Origin: an uncultured Asticcacaulis sp.
Lineage (GTDB): Bacteria > Pseudomonadota > Alphaproteobacteria > Caulobacterales > Caulobacteraceae
DNA: 11,362 bases
Assembly (NCBI GenBank): GCA_946482045.1
Contig: CAMLPZ010000128.1
Coordinates: 1 to 11,362 of the forward strand
Reading direction: 5' to 3'
The first letter of the stretch is position 1. Each line of letters begins with the position of its first letter. The notes beneath the pieces are model-generated. The model did not search any database. It saw only the letters and a list, made by a program, of their open reading frames with translations, and had not been told where the DNA came from. Below, piece by piece: positions 1-7,422 of the stretch. Position numbers and translations under genes: made by a program.

Positions 1-2
1 CG

Positions 3-842
3 GCGCTGAAGCCGGGGGAAAAGACCGGTACGCATTCGTCGCTGACCGACGACCGTTGGGTGTTCACCGAAGACAATCCCGATCGCGAACTGGATACGGC
101 CGGCGGGCTGGCAGCGGCCTCGCGCGTCATGAAGACATATAACCCACAATTGTCGGTCGATGCGTTGAAAGCCGCGCAGGACCTTTATAGTAAAGCGTTC
201 GACCGCGCCAAGAACGTCAAGGCAAAGGTTTTTGCCCTGTCGGAACTGGCGCAGACGACGCGCGATCCAGCCTTGATCAAAAAGCTGGTCGGCATGAAGT
301 CCGAGATCGTCGCCAGTATCGACAGGACGGGCCCAGGGCTGGCTTCCGCCATGCCGCTGATCAAGGACAAGGCCTTCCGACGTGATGTCGCCGCTGCCGT
401 CAAGGCGCACCAGGAGAAGCTCGCCAGGGAAGCTTTGGAGACGCCTTATGGCGTGCCGTACAAGCCCAATATCTGGGGCGCCGGCTGGCAGATCCAGGAG
501 TTTGGCGTTGACCAGTACTTCTTCCGCAAGGCCTGGCCCGAAGCCACGCCGGTGACGTTGCAACATGAGGCGCTCAACTTCGTCCTGGGTGTCCACCCGG
601 GCAGCAACACCTGGTCGTTCGCGTCGGGTGTGGGCGCCAATTCGGCCACGACCGCCTATGGCACCAACCGCGCCGACTGGAGCTACATTCCGGGTGGCGT
701 GATCTCTGGCACGGCCCTGATCCGGCCCGACCTGCCGGAACTCAAGGTCTGGCCTTATTTCTGGCAGCAGGGCGAATATGTCATGGGCGGTGGTGAGACC
801 AACTACATGTTCCTGGTTCTGGCGGCGGCTCATAAACAATAA
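3..842 (+). CDS. Glycoside hydrolase family 9-type enzyme, C-terminal part (5' end outside window)
   Basis: The frame is open from the left edge to TAA at 840-842 and gives 279 residues with no start inside the window, so this is the C-terminal part of a larger protein. It resembles the (alpha/alpha)6-barrel of GH9 enzymes, which hydrolyse beta-glucans and related glycans with an inverting mechanism. Visible landmarks, numbered in the fragment, are an LDTAGGLAAASRV segment near 30-42 (typical GH9 barrel helix), the block GVHPGSNTWSFASGVGANS near 196-214, NRADWSYIPGGV near 222-233, and a terminal GGGETNYM near 262-269. The Glu in that last motif (about 265) sits where GH9 has its catalytic acid near the C-terminus. 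The classical GH9 HxR signature is not visible; the HPGSNT...NRADWSYIPGG version is what I associate with a divergent GH9 branch. Cellulase activity should therefore not be assumed. The family call is fairly secure, the substrate unknown. Confidence 0.8.
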   Translation, partial: ALKPGEKTGTHSSLTDDRWVFTEDNPDRELDTAGGLAAASRVMKTYNPQLSVDALKAAQDLYSKAFDRAKNVKAKVFALSELAQTTRDPALIKKLVGMKSEIVASIDRTGPGLASAMPLIKDKAFRRDVAAAVKAHQEKLAREALETPYGVPYKPNIWGAGWQIQEFGVDQYFFRKAWPEATPVTLQHEALNFVLGVHPGSNTWSFASGVGANSATTAYGTNRADWSYIPGGVISGTALIRPDLPELKVWPYFWQQGEYVMGGGETNYMFLVLAAAHKQ

Positions 843-899
843 GCGCTTGCTTTTTTACGGTCGGGCGGCGATTTCGGGCACTTTCTGCCTGGAATCGCC

Positions 900-1991
900 A
901 TGCTCGCTCTTATCCGCAAGGAATTGTTCCTGATCATTGCTGCCGCGGTTGCGGTTCTGGCGCTGCCCATGGAACACGCCATCACCCATGCCGGGCAGGG
1001 ACCGTCGCTGATCGCCGCCATCGCGCTGATCGGTGTGATCATCCTCGCGTCACTTCGCGTCGCACACCACGCCGAAATCCTGGCCGAAAAGGTCGGTGAG
1101 CCCTATGGCACCATGATCCTGACTTTGTCGGCTGTGCTGGTCGAGGTGGTTATCCTGGCGATCATGCTGGGCGAATCTCATAATCCGACCCTGGCGCGCG
1201 ACACAATCTATTCGGCGGTGATGCTGGACATCAACGGCATTATCGGTGTTGCCGCTATCCTCGGCGGGCTCAAGCACGGCGAACAGCCCTATAATGACGC
1301 TTCGGGCAAGACCTATATCGTCATGATCATGACCGGCATGGGCGTCTCCATGCTGGTACCCGAATTCGTACCGACCGCCCACTGGCAGGCCTATTCAATC
1401 TTCTCCATCGCCATCATGATCTTTCTCTATGGCATGTTCCTCAGGCTGCAGACGACCAGGCACAGCTATTTCTTCAGCTATTCGTACGAATCGAAGGGCG
1501 CGGAGCATCACCCCGGCCACGGCTCCGAGCTGGAGGGCCGGGCCTGGCACTCGGTCGTGACGCTGATGATCGGCATCGTCCTGATCGGCATTTTGGCTGA
1601 AGCCATGTCCAAGACGTTGGATGTCGGCCTGGAAGGTACGGGTATTCCGCCGATCTTTTCTGCCCTTGTGGTCGCGACCATTTCGGCCAGCCCGGAAATC
1701 ATGACGGCCCTGCGCGCGGCGGTTGCCAACCGCATGCAGCCGGTTATCAACATCGCGCTCGGCGCTTCGCTGTCAACCGTGGTGCTGACCGTGCCGGTGA
1801 TCGAGTTCCTGGCGCTTACGCAGGGGCAGCCGATCGTCATGGCCATGACGCCGGTGCAGACCATCATGACGGCCCTGACCCTGCTGGTTGCCGCTATCAA
1901 CCTGAACGACGGCCAGACCAATGCCATAGAAGGCACGACGCATTTCGTGCTGTTCTGCGCCTTTCTGATGCTGGCCTTTCTCGGCCTGTGA
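900..1991 (+). CDS. chaA: ChaA-type calcium/proton antiporter (CaCA superfamily)
   Basis: This 363-residue inner-membrane protein is close in length to E. coli ChaA (366), which exports Ca2+, Na+ and K+ in exchange for protons. It is hydrophobic throughout, with about ten or eleven predicted membrane segments. The two alpha-repeat ion-binding regions are clear: GEPYGTMILTLSAVLVEV at 67-84, with the key Glu in both GEP and VEV, and a second half around 249-274 containing SALVVATISASPEIMTALRA. A central hydrophilic loop at 186-215 is rich in Tyr, His and Glu (residues such as HHPGHGSE), as in many CaCA loops that link the two halves. ATG at 900 is preceded by GGAA five to eight bases upstream; the spacer from the GH9 gene is 57 bp. 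A GAATC site lies at 892-896, directly before the start. The family is secure; the ion preferred in vivo is inferred. Confidence 0.9.
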   Translation: MLALIRKELFLIIAAAVAVLALPMEHAITHAGQGPSLIAAIALIGVIILASLRVAHHAEILAEKVGEPYGTMILTLSAVLVEVVILAIMLGESHNPTLARDTIYSAVMLDINGIIGVAAILGGLKHGEQPYNDASGKTYIVMIMTGMGVSMLVPEFVPTAHWQAYSIFSIAIMIFLYGMFLRLQTTRHSYFFSYSYESKGAEHHPGHGSELEGRAWHSVVTLMIGIVLIGILAEAMSKTLDVGLEGTGIPPIFSALVVATISASPEIMTALRAAVANRMQPVINIALGASLSTVVLTVPVIEFLALTQGQPIVMAMTPVQTIMTALTLLVAAINLNDGQTNAIEGTTHFVLFCAFLMLAFLGL

Positions 1992-2074
1992 CCGGATCGC
2001 GTTACATTAAAACATATCGAATCCTGATTTCGACTTAGGTGTACTCTACCTGTGGGAGAGACGCGGAGCGAGTT

Positions 2075-2452
2075 ATGCCTGTGGCAGCGAAGAATGGCAG
2101 GACACTTGTGCCCGAAATGATGGACGATGCGGTCCTGAAGACGAACCTGCTCGACGAAATCATCAGGGGCAGGGACAATATTGCCCGGGTGCTTGACGCG
2201 CTTAACCGGCTTTATCGTGCCGAGGCAGTCGCCTACCGCCGCCCTGGTCCCAAGCGCGAATATATCGTCTCAAGCGTCATATTATCCGACGGTGAAGGTA
2301 TGGAGGCGACCACTGTGGGCCTGCGCGACGAAAGTGGCTGGATCTGCGCCGTCGACATGTACCACGAGCCCGATAAGGCGGCGCGCCTGCTGTCCGAACA
2401 ATTGAAAACCGTCCTGCACGGCACTGCTCGTAAGTCCGCCAACGACCGATAA
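2075..2452 (+). CDS. Small NTF2/SnoaL-like fold protein, function unknown
   Basis: This encodes a 125-residue soluble protein without signal peptide or membrane segment. I chose ATG 2075 over an in-frame GTG at 2039 because GGAG at 2065-2068 lies six bases upstream. The order of elements fits an NTF2/SnoaL-like cone: an N-terminal helix region (LLDEIIRGRDNIARVLDALNRLY, about 25-47), a strand with REYIVSSVILSD (about 61-73), then EATTVGLRDESGWICAVDMYHEP (about 77-99), the usual pair of long strands that forms the pocket wall. Such proteins may be isomerases, dehydratases or plain ligand-binding folds; no catalytic Asp/His set can be assigned here. It precedes the TetR gene by 58 bp on the same strand, but a palindromic operator and probable promoter lie between, so shared transcription is possible rather than certain. 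The gene is confident; the fold assignment is moderate and no function is claimed. Confidence 0.65.
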   Translation: MPVAAKNGRTLVPEMMDDAVLKTNLLDEIIRGRDNIARVLDALNRLYRAEAVAYRRPGPKREYIVSSVILSDGEGMEATTVGLRDESGWICAVDMYHEPDKAARLLSEQLKTVLHGTARKSANDR

Positions 2453-2473
2453 ACCGCAGTAACGGTCGCTGGC

Positions 2474-2502
2474 TTGCTTTGACGTGCGCGCTGATGTATA
2501 CG
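2474..2502 (+). promoter_or_regulatory. Candidate promoter of the TetR gene (leaderless)
   Basis: A TTGCTT hexamer at 2474-2479 is followed after 17 bases by TATACG at 2497-2502, each matching the sigma-70 consensus in four of six positions. Transcription from here would start at about 2508-2511, on or just before the ATG at 2511. That would explain why no Shine-Dalgarno sequence precedes this start. The -10 element lies inside the palindrome at 2494-2512. Assigned by eye only. Confidence 0.4.
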
Positions 2503-2512
2503 CTGTATACAT
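2494..2512. promoter_or_regulatory. 19-bp perfect palindrome, probable TetR operator
   Basis: The sequence is ATGTATAC-GCT-GTATACAT: two 8-bp arms in perfect inverted symmetry around a 3-bp centre. Size, symmetry and odd-numbered centre are typical of operators bound by TetR-family dimers. It covers the probable -10 element and the first two bases of the ATG of the TetR gene directly downstream. The repressor bound here would block its own transcription and, through the coupled gene, that of the membrane nitrilase. I saw no second copy elsewhere in the window. The palindrome is a direct observation; its role is inferred from position. Confidence 0.7.
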
Positions 2513-3077
2513 GTCGACCGCCGAACGCATTTTGCATTGTGCCCTGGAAGAACTTACCGAGCGCGGGCTGGAGGGGCTGAGCCTGCGCAGTGTCGGCACA
2601 AAGGCCGGCATTACGCCCATGGCGGTCTATCGCCATTATGCCGATAAGGCTGATCTGCTGCGCGCCTTGGGAGAACACGCCTTTACGGTATGGCGCAGGC
2701 GCGTCGAGGTCATCCCTCAAGCAGATACGCAGATGTGGCTGGAAGATGCGGCGCGCGCCTTTGTCGATTTCGCCATGGATGATCCGGCCCTGTTCGACGC
2801 AGCTTTTGTTCTCCGGACCGAGGTCGAGCGGATCTACCCTGAGGATTTCCGCAAGGGCAAGTCTCCGGCCGTGAGCCTTATGGTCGAACAGCTGACACGC
2901 GGCCAGGCGGAGGGATTGGTGCGGGCGGGCGATCCGCTCGAGATGGCAATGGCGATTTGGGGTGTCCTGCAGGGCCTGATCCAGTTGCACCGCTCAGGCC
3001 GCTTCGACATGGCGCGTCAGGATTTCACGGAACTCTGCCTGCGGTCGGCGCAGCGCGTCTACGCAACGGGGGCATAA
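2511..3077 (+). CDS. TetR-family transcriptional repressor
   Basis: This 188-residue protein starts at ATG 2511; a GTG at 2484 in frame would add nine residues encoded by the operator region and is unlikely. The N-terminal DNA-binding domain is clear: helix 1 STAERILHCALEELTERG (2-19), then LSLRSVGTKAGITPMAVYRHYADKADLL (24-50), holding the helix-turn-helix and the family hallmark YRHYADK. The C-terminal ligand-binding and dimerisation part (about 60-188) is all-helical and not identifiable to subfamily. Usual length for the family is 180-220. The stop codon TAA at 3075-3077 overlaps the ATG of the nitrilase-like gene by one base, so translation of the two is probably coupled and that gene is the likely main target. 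The inducer cannot be read from sequence. Autoregulation through the palindrome at the start codon is likely. Confidence 0.9.
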   Translation: MSTAERILHCALEELTERGLEGLSLRSVGTKAGITPMAVYRHYADKADLLRALGEHAFTVWRRRVEVIPQADTQMWLEDAARAFVDFAMDDPALFDAAFVLRTEVERIYPEDFRKGKSPAVSLMVEQLTRGQAEGLVRAGDPLEMAMAIWGVLQGLIQLHRSGRFDMARQDFTELCLRSAQRVYATGA

Positions 3078-4468
3078 TGGATAGGTTTGGAAAGCTGGGT
3101 TGGGGAATTGCTGCGGCGCTGGTGTCCGGCGCGCTGCTGGCCGTGTCACGGGATACCGGGCACTGGGGCGCATTGGTCCTGGTCGCGCCGGTACCGCTCC
3201 TGCTGCACGCCCTGACGACTGGCCGTGGCTGGAGCCTGTTCGGCCTGGCCTTCGTGGCGGGATTGATGGGGGAGGCCGGGCCGATGCTGTTCTACGGCAA
3301 GGTCCTGCCGCTCATCTATGGCATCGCGGCGTTTCAGGCCTTGCTGTTTTCTGTGGCCATCCTGTTCATGCGTGCGCTACGTGCGGCACCATGGCAGGCG
3401 GTGCTGGGCTATGCCGCCATGACGGCCGGCAGTGAATATCTGGTCTCACTCGTTTCGCCCAATGGCAGTTTCGGCGCGCTGGGCTATGCGCTCGTCGATG
3501 TCCTGCCGCTGCTACAGGCGGCGTCGATTGGCGGCGTTCCGGCCTTGAGTTTCCTGGCCGCTGTCATTCCGGCAGGCATTGCAGTCGTTCTCCTGCAACC
3601 GCGTCAGATCGGCGGTTGGCTGGCCTGGACCGTTCCTGCGGCGGCCGCGATGATCTATGGTCTTGTGTCCCTCTCGGCTCCGCCCGGGCCGACGGTACGA
3701 ATCGCGCTTCTCAGCAACGATCACCACGCCGGCTGGCGGTTTAAATCGGCGGAAGCGCCCGCTATCGCGCGTCAGTACGCCGACGCAATCCGCGAAGTCG
3801 CGCCTGACCAACCTGTCTATGCCGTCCTGCCGGAAAAGATGTTCGTCGAGGGCAAGGGGGCGGCATCAGTGGCGCCGATCTTCCAGGCTGTGGCCGATGA
3901 GACCGGCGTTGCCGTCGTGGTCGGCTATGACGAATTCATCGAGGGCCGCCAAGTCAACAGTGCGCGTCTCTATGCGCCGGGAAAGCCGGTCAAGACCTAT
4001 CTCAAGCGCCGCATGGTGCCAGGCCTGGAACGCGAATTCGCAGCCGGTCCTGGGCCGCTGATTCTGGGCAACACGGGTATCGCCATATGTAAGGACATGG
4101 ATTTTGCGCCGATGATCCGCGGCTATGGCGGCGTGAAATTGCTGCTGGCGCCGGCGTGGGACTTTGTCGCTGACGCGCGCCTGCACGGCCGCATGGCGGT
4201 GGTGCGCGGCGTGGAGAACGGCTTTGCCCTGGCGCGTTCGGCGTCCGAGGGCCTGATGACGTTGAGCGACGCCAAGGGCCGCATCGTTGCCGAAGCGCCG
4301 TCCGCCGATGGCCCACGCACGCTGATTGGGGACCTGCCCTTGGGGCCAGGTGCGACCCTCTATAATCGCGTCGGCGACCTGTTCGCCTGGCTGATGCTCG
4401 GGTTGTGGGCCGTGCTTAGCCTTGGCCGAGTTTTTCGCGCAGGATCGCGAACGGCGAGTAGGGGTTGA
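3077..4468 (+). CDS. Membrane-bound nitrilase-superfamily protein, divergent Lnt (apolipoprotein N-acyltransferase)-like
   Basis: This 463-residue protein begins at ATG 3077, overlapping the TetR stop codon by one base. Residues 1-200 hold about seven hydrophobic segments, including the Lnt-like stretch PNGSFGALGYAL (128-139) followed by LLQAASIGGVPALSFL. Residues 205-420 form a nitrilase domain, and 435-453 a last membrane segment: the architecture of Lnt, which N-acylates lipoproteins on the periplasmic face. The catalytic triad can be placed at Glu253 (LPEKMF), Lys310 (YLKRRMVPG) and Cys338 (IAICKDMDF). After the Cys, Lnt normally has an aromatic residue then Glu; here it is Lys-Asp. The Asn-Asp-Trp-Phe-Gly stretch of Lnt is replaced by APAWDF (358-363). 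It is also shorter than E. coli Lnt (512). I infer a paralogue rather than the housekeeping enzyme, because it is paired with its own repressor. The substrate is unknown. Its last 53 bases overlap the convergent helicase gene. Confidence 0.75.
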   Translation: MDRFGKLGWGIAAALVSGALLAVSRDTGHWGALVLVAPVPLLLHALTTGRGWSLFGLAFVAGLMGEAGPMLFYGKVLPLIYGIAAFQALLFSVAILFMRALRAAPWQAVLGYAAMTAGSEYLVSLVSPNGSFGALGYALVDVLPLLQAASIGGVPALSFLAAVIPAGIAVVLLQPRQIGGWLAWTVPAAAAMIYGLVSLSAPPGPTVRIALLSNDHHAGWRFKSAEAPAIARQYADAIREVAPDQPVYAVLPEKMFVEGKGAASVAPIFQAVADETGVAVVVGYDEFIEGRQVNSARLYAPGKPVKTYLKRRMVPGLEREFAAGPGPLILGNTGIAICKDMDFAPMIRGYGGVKLLLAPAWDFVADARLHGRMAVVRGVENGFALARSASEGLMTLSDAKGRIVAEAPSADGPRTLIGDLPLGPGATLYNRVGDLFAWLMLGLWAVLSLGRVFRAGSRTASRG

Positions 4469-7295
4469 CGTACGGCTCGCGCGGCTTCTGGTCAGGCCGC
4501 GGACCGCGTGGTTTGCCATCCTTGCTGCGTTCCTGACCGCGATCCTTGCCTTCGAACTTGCGATCGCCCTTGCCGTGACGCGGTTTGCCCGAGCGGGCAG
4601 GCTTGCCGTCCTCGGCCATGGCCTCTTCGCGCGGCTTGCCCTTGTGCGGGGGCTTGCCACGCTTGGGACGCGGCGTGCGCGGCTCAAGCGACTTTTGCCG
4701 CCAGCCCAGACGCTCTTCCATGACCGGCTCGGTGGTCTCGGCAGGCGCTTCGGTCATCGCGGCAGCGGGAGCGGAGACGTCTTCGGTGGTCGTAACCGTC
4801 GTTTCGACGACATCCTCGATTGGGGCGGCACTCTCTTCGGCAACCGCAACCGGCGTTTCGGTTTCGGCCTCAATTGGTTCCGCCGGAGCGTCTTCGGCTG
4901 TCTCGGCGATTGATTCAGCCGCGGCTTCCACGACCGGCGTTTCCACCTTGGCAGGCTTCACCACGACAGGGAAGCTCTGCGACGGGACCTTCACATAGCC
5001 GAGCGCCTGGAGCAGTTGGTCCCGCGCCTTTTCGTGCATGCCCAGCGCGGCGAAATCGTCGGGCCGGATATAGAGCGCGCCCCGGTGGAACAGGCCATTC
5101 CCCATGATCTTGTCGAGCTGCGACAGCGTCTTGATGCTGACCGGCGGGTGGTCGCCAATCGCCACCTGGCCCTGCAGGCTCAAGGCGCGCTGGCCTTCGC
5201 CCTTACCGAAGCTGCGCAGGTAATGGCGCGCCCCGCCGCTTTGCAGGTCGGGCAGGAACCACAGATAGCGGTGGCCAGCGACGCCTAAAGCCTTCAGCGC
5301 GGCGCGGTCCTCGGGACTGATCTTGACGCCTTCGTCGCGGCGGGTCACGCCGCCGTTTTCATAGAGCTGGAAGGCGATGGCGCGAACCTGGGGCGCGGTG
5401 GCTTCGCTTTCCGACGCGGCCTTGACCTTGGCCAGGGATTTCAGCGTATGCAGGCTGGTCTGGCGGACAAAGTCGGTGACGCGCTTTTCGGCGCGCGCAC
5501 GCAGCGCCGGGTGATCGGCGCTGTCCATCAGCTTGATGCGCGGTGCGAACGGATCGGACGGCTCGATCTTGGCCACCGGTTCCTTGTTCCACAGGATGCG
5601 TCCGTCCTGGATGCGCAGGGCCTTTGAGGCCGTATTGCCGAGGTCGCGCAGCCGGTCGAGCAGCAGCGGATTGACGGCGCGGAACGCCGCCTGGCGCAGG
5701 GTCTTGTCCTCAATGACGCTTTGGGTCGACGACAGGCTGAACGACAGGCCCTTCAGTTCGCCGACCTCGTGGCCTTCGATGATGACCTTGCCTTCGGGCG
5801 TGACCTCGGGGCGCAGTTCCTCATCGGCATTGAGCGCCTTCAGGAGCGCGCTGGTGCGCGTATCGATGAAACGCTGCATCAGGGCCTCGTGCAGGCGGTC
5901 CGACAGGCGTTCTTCCAGGTCGCGCGTCACTTCCCGCCAGTGCTCGGTGCGCTTCAGCCAGCCGCCACGGTTGGCGATATAGCTCAGCGTGCGCACCCCG
6001 GCCAGGCGCGACGACAGGGTGTCGATATCGCCGTCCATCTTATCGAGGTCGCGGATCTCACTTTCAATCCAGTCTTCCGGCACGGCGCCGTCCGGGCTTA
6101 TGCGCGACCAGAACAGGTGGCTGACCAGCTTGAAATATTCTTCGGTTCCAACCTTCCGGAAATCCGGAAGCTGGCAGGCTTCCCAAAGGATGCGTAAGGT
6201 GACCGGGTTCTTGACCTTGGCTGCGACGTCCTCATCCTGCGACAGATAACGCAACGCCTTTTCATCGAGCGCCTCCTTGGCCAGGACCAGGCCGGGTTGG
6301 GGCGAGGGTAGGGTGAGGCTCTTCAACAGGGCGTCAAGCGAAGTGAAGTCGAGCGCCGAATTGCGCCATTCCGCCGCTTCGATCGGCAGGAACTGGTGTT
6401 GCTCGACCGCGTGAACCAGGTCTTCGTCCATATCGTGGCATTCTCCTGTGACACCAAAGGTGCCGGACTGGGTAAAGCGGCCGGCGCGGCCGGCGATCTG
6501 GCCTATCTCCTGGGCCGTCAGGTGGCGGGTCGACTTGCCGTCAAACTTGGACAAGCCGGAAAAGGCGACGTGGGCGATGTCCATGTTCAGCCCCATGCCG
6601 ATGGCATCGGTGGCGACCAGGAATTCGACCTCGCCGTTCTGGAAGAGCGACACCTGGGCGTTGCGCGTCTTGGGAGACAGGCTGCCCATGACGACCGCCG
6701 CACCCCCACGCTGGCGCCGGATCAGTTCGGCGATAGCGTACACCTTTTCCGTCGAAAACGCCACGATGGCCGAACGCTTGGGCAAACGGGTCAGCTTCTT
6801 CGGCCCGGAATAGCTCAACTCGGAAAGACGCTCACGCATCATGACCTCGGCTTCGGGGAATAGGCGGCGGAACAGCGGCGCGAACGTCTTGGCGCCTAGG
6901 AACAGGGTCTCATGGCGGCCGCGCGCGTGCAGCAGGCGGTCCGTGAAGACGTGCCCGCGCTCGGCGTCGCCGCACAGCTGTATCTCGTCGACGGCCAGGA
7001 AGTCGACCTGGCGTTCCAGCGGCATGGCTTCGACCGTGCAGACGAAATAGGAGGGTAGGCGGGGTATGATCTTTTCCTCGCCAGTAATCAGCGCTACGGC
7101 GTTGACTCCTTTCATGGCGACGACGCGCTCATAGATTTCGCGGGCCAGCAGACGCAGCGGCAGGCCGATCATGCCGGTGGCATGGGCGGTCATGCGTTCC
7201 AGCGCATAGTAGGTCTTGCCGGTATTGGTGGGCCCTAACACAGCCATAAGCCTGGACGGTTCGGGGGTGGGGCGGGCATAAACGGGTGTCGTCAT
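4416..7295 (-). CDS. SUV3-like DEIQ-box RNA/DNA helicase with low-complexity C-terminal tail
   Basis: This is a superfamily 2 helicase of 959 residues from ATG 7295 (968 from an in-frame GTG at 7322). Relative to ATG 7295 the motifs are Walker A GPTNTGKT at 21-28, DEIQ (motif II) at 103-106, VATDAIGMGLNMD (motif V) at 227-239 and QIAGRAGR (motif VI) at 266-273. The TNTGKT/DEIQ pair is the mark of the SUV3 group; mitochondrial Suv3 unwinds RNA for degradation, and an RNA-turnover role is inferred here. After the core comes a long helical region, then a tail from about 777: roughly 85 residues rich in Ala, Glu, Val and Thr, then about 80 rich in Lys, Arg, Gly and Pro, ending NPYSPFAILREKLGQG. 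I prefer ATG 7295 because the only good promoter would start transcription after the GTG. No Shine-Dalgarno sequence precedes it. The gene converges on and overlaps the Lnt-like gene by 53 bp. Confidence 0.88.
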   Translation of the reverse strand: MTTPVYARPTPEPSRLMAVLGPTNTGKTYYALERMTAHATGMIGLPLRLLAREIYERVVAMKGVNAVALITGEEKIIPRLPSYFVCTVEAMPLERQVDFLAVDEIQLCGDAERGHVFTDRLLHARGRHETLFLGAKTFAPLFRRLFPEAEVMMRERLSELSYSGPKKLTRLPKRSAIVAFSTEKVYAIAELIRRQRGGAAVVMGSLSPKTRNAQVSLFQNGEVEFLVATDAIGMGLNMDIAHVAFSGLSKFDGKSTRHLTAQEIGQIAGRAGRFTQSGTFGVTGECHDMDEDLVHAVEQHQFLPIEAAEWRNSALDFTSLDALLKSLTLPSPQPGLVLAKEALDEKALRYLSQDEDVAAKVKNPVTLRILWEACQLPDFRKVGTEEYFKLVSHLFWSRISPDGAVPEDWIESEIRDLDKMDGDIDTLSSRLAGVRTLSYIANRGGWLKRTEHWREVTRDLEERLSDRLHEALMQRFIDTRTSALLKALNADEELRPEVTPEGKVIIEGHEVGELKGLSFSLSSTQSVIEDKTLRQAAFRAVNPLLLDRLRDLGNTASKALRIQDGRILWNKEPVAKIEPSDPFAPRIKLMDSADHPALRARAEKRVTDFVRQTSLHTLKSLAKVKAASESEATAPQVRAIAFQLYENGGVTRRDEGVKISPEDRAALKALGVAGHRYLWFLPDLQSGGARHYLRSFGKGEGQRALSLQGQVAIGDHPPVSIKTLSQLDKIMGNGLFHRGALYIRPDDFAALGMHEKARDQLLQALGYVKVPSQSFPVVVKPAKVETPVVEAAAESIAETAEDAPAEPIEAETETPVAVAEESAAPIEDVVETTVTTTEDVSAPAAAMTEAPAETTEPVMEERLGWRQKSLEPRTPRPKRGKPPHKGKPREEAMAEDGKPARSGKPRHGKGDRKFEGKDRGQERSKDGKPRGPRPDQKPREPYVNPYSPFAILREKLGQG

Positions 7296-7304
7296 CGCCC
7301 GCAC

Positions 7305-7333
7305 TAAATACGTGCCTGCCACGGCTTTGGAAA
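7305..7333 (-). promoter_or_regulatory. Candidate promoter of the helicase gene
   Basis: Read on the minus strand, TTTCCA (7333-7328) and TATTTA (7310-7305) are separated by 17 bases. Each matches the sigma-70 consensus in at least four of six positions. The -10 ends nine bases before ATG 7295, so the transcript would be leaderless or nearly so and would exclude the upstream GTG at 7322. Assigned by eye only. Confidence 0.4.
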
Positions 7334-7422
7334 GGCATTTATGGGGCTGGGGAAGGCGGTGTCACGCAATCGTAAACGGTTTGTTTTGCACAAGCCGAAC
7401 GAGACGGAAACGAAACGTGTCC

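Noticed and set aside
845..860. T-run after the GH9 stop codon as an intrinsic terminator
   Set aside because: Only a 4-bp stem can be drawn before the T-run, too weak to call.
2484..2510. GTG 2484 as an alternative start for the TetR protein
   Set aside because: It would place translated codons over the palindrome and -10 element, and the extra residues do not fit the family N-terminus.
2277..2990. 237-codon minus-strand open frame opposite the TetR gene
   Set aside because: It is antisense to a gene with an unmistakable TetR helix-turn-helix; no ribosome binding site or domain is visible.
3866..4687. 273-codon minus-strand open frame across the Lnt-like/helicase junction
   Set aside because: It overlaps two well-supported genes and has a biased Arg/Ala/Ser composition without recognisable motifs.
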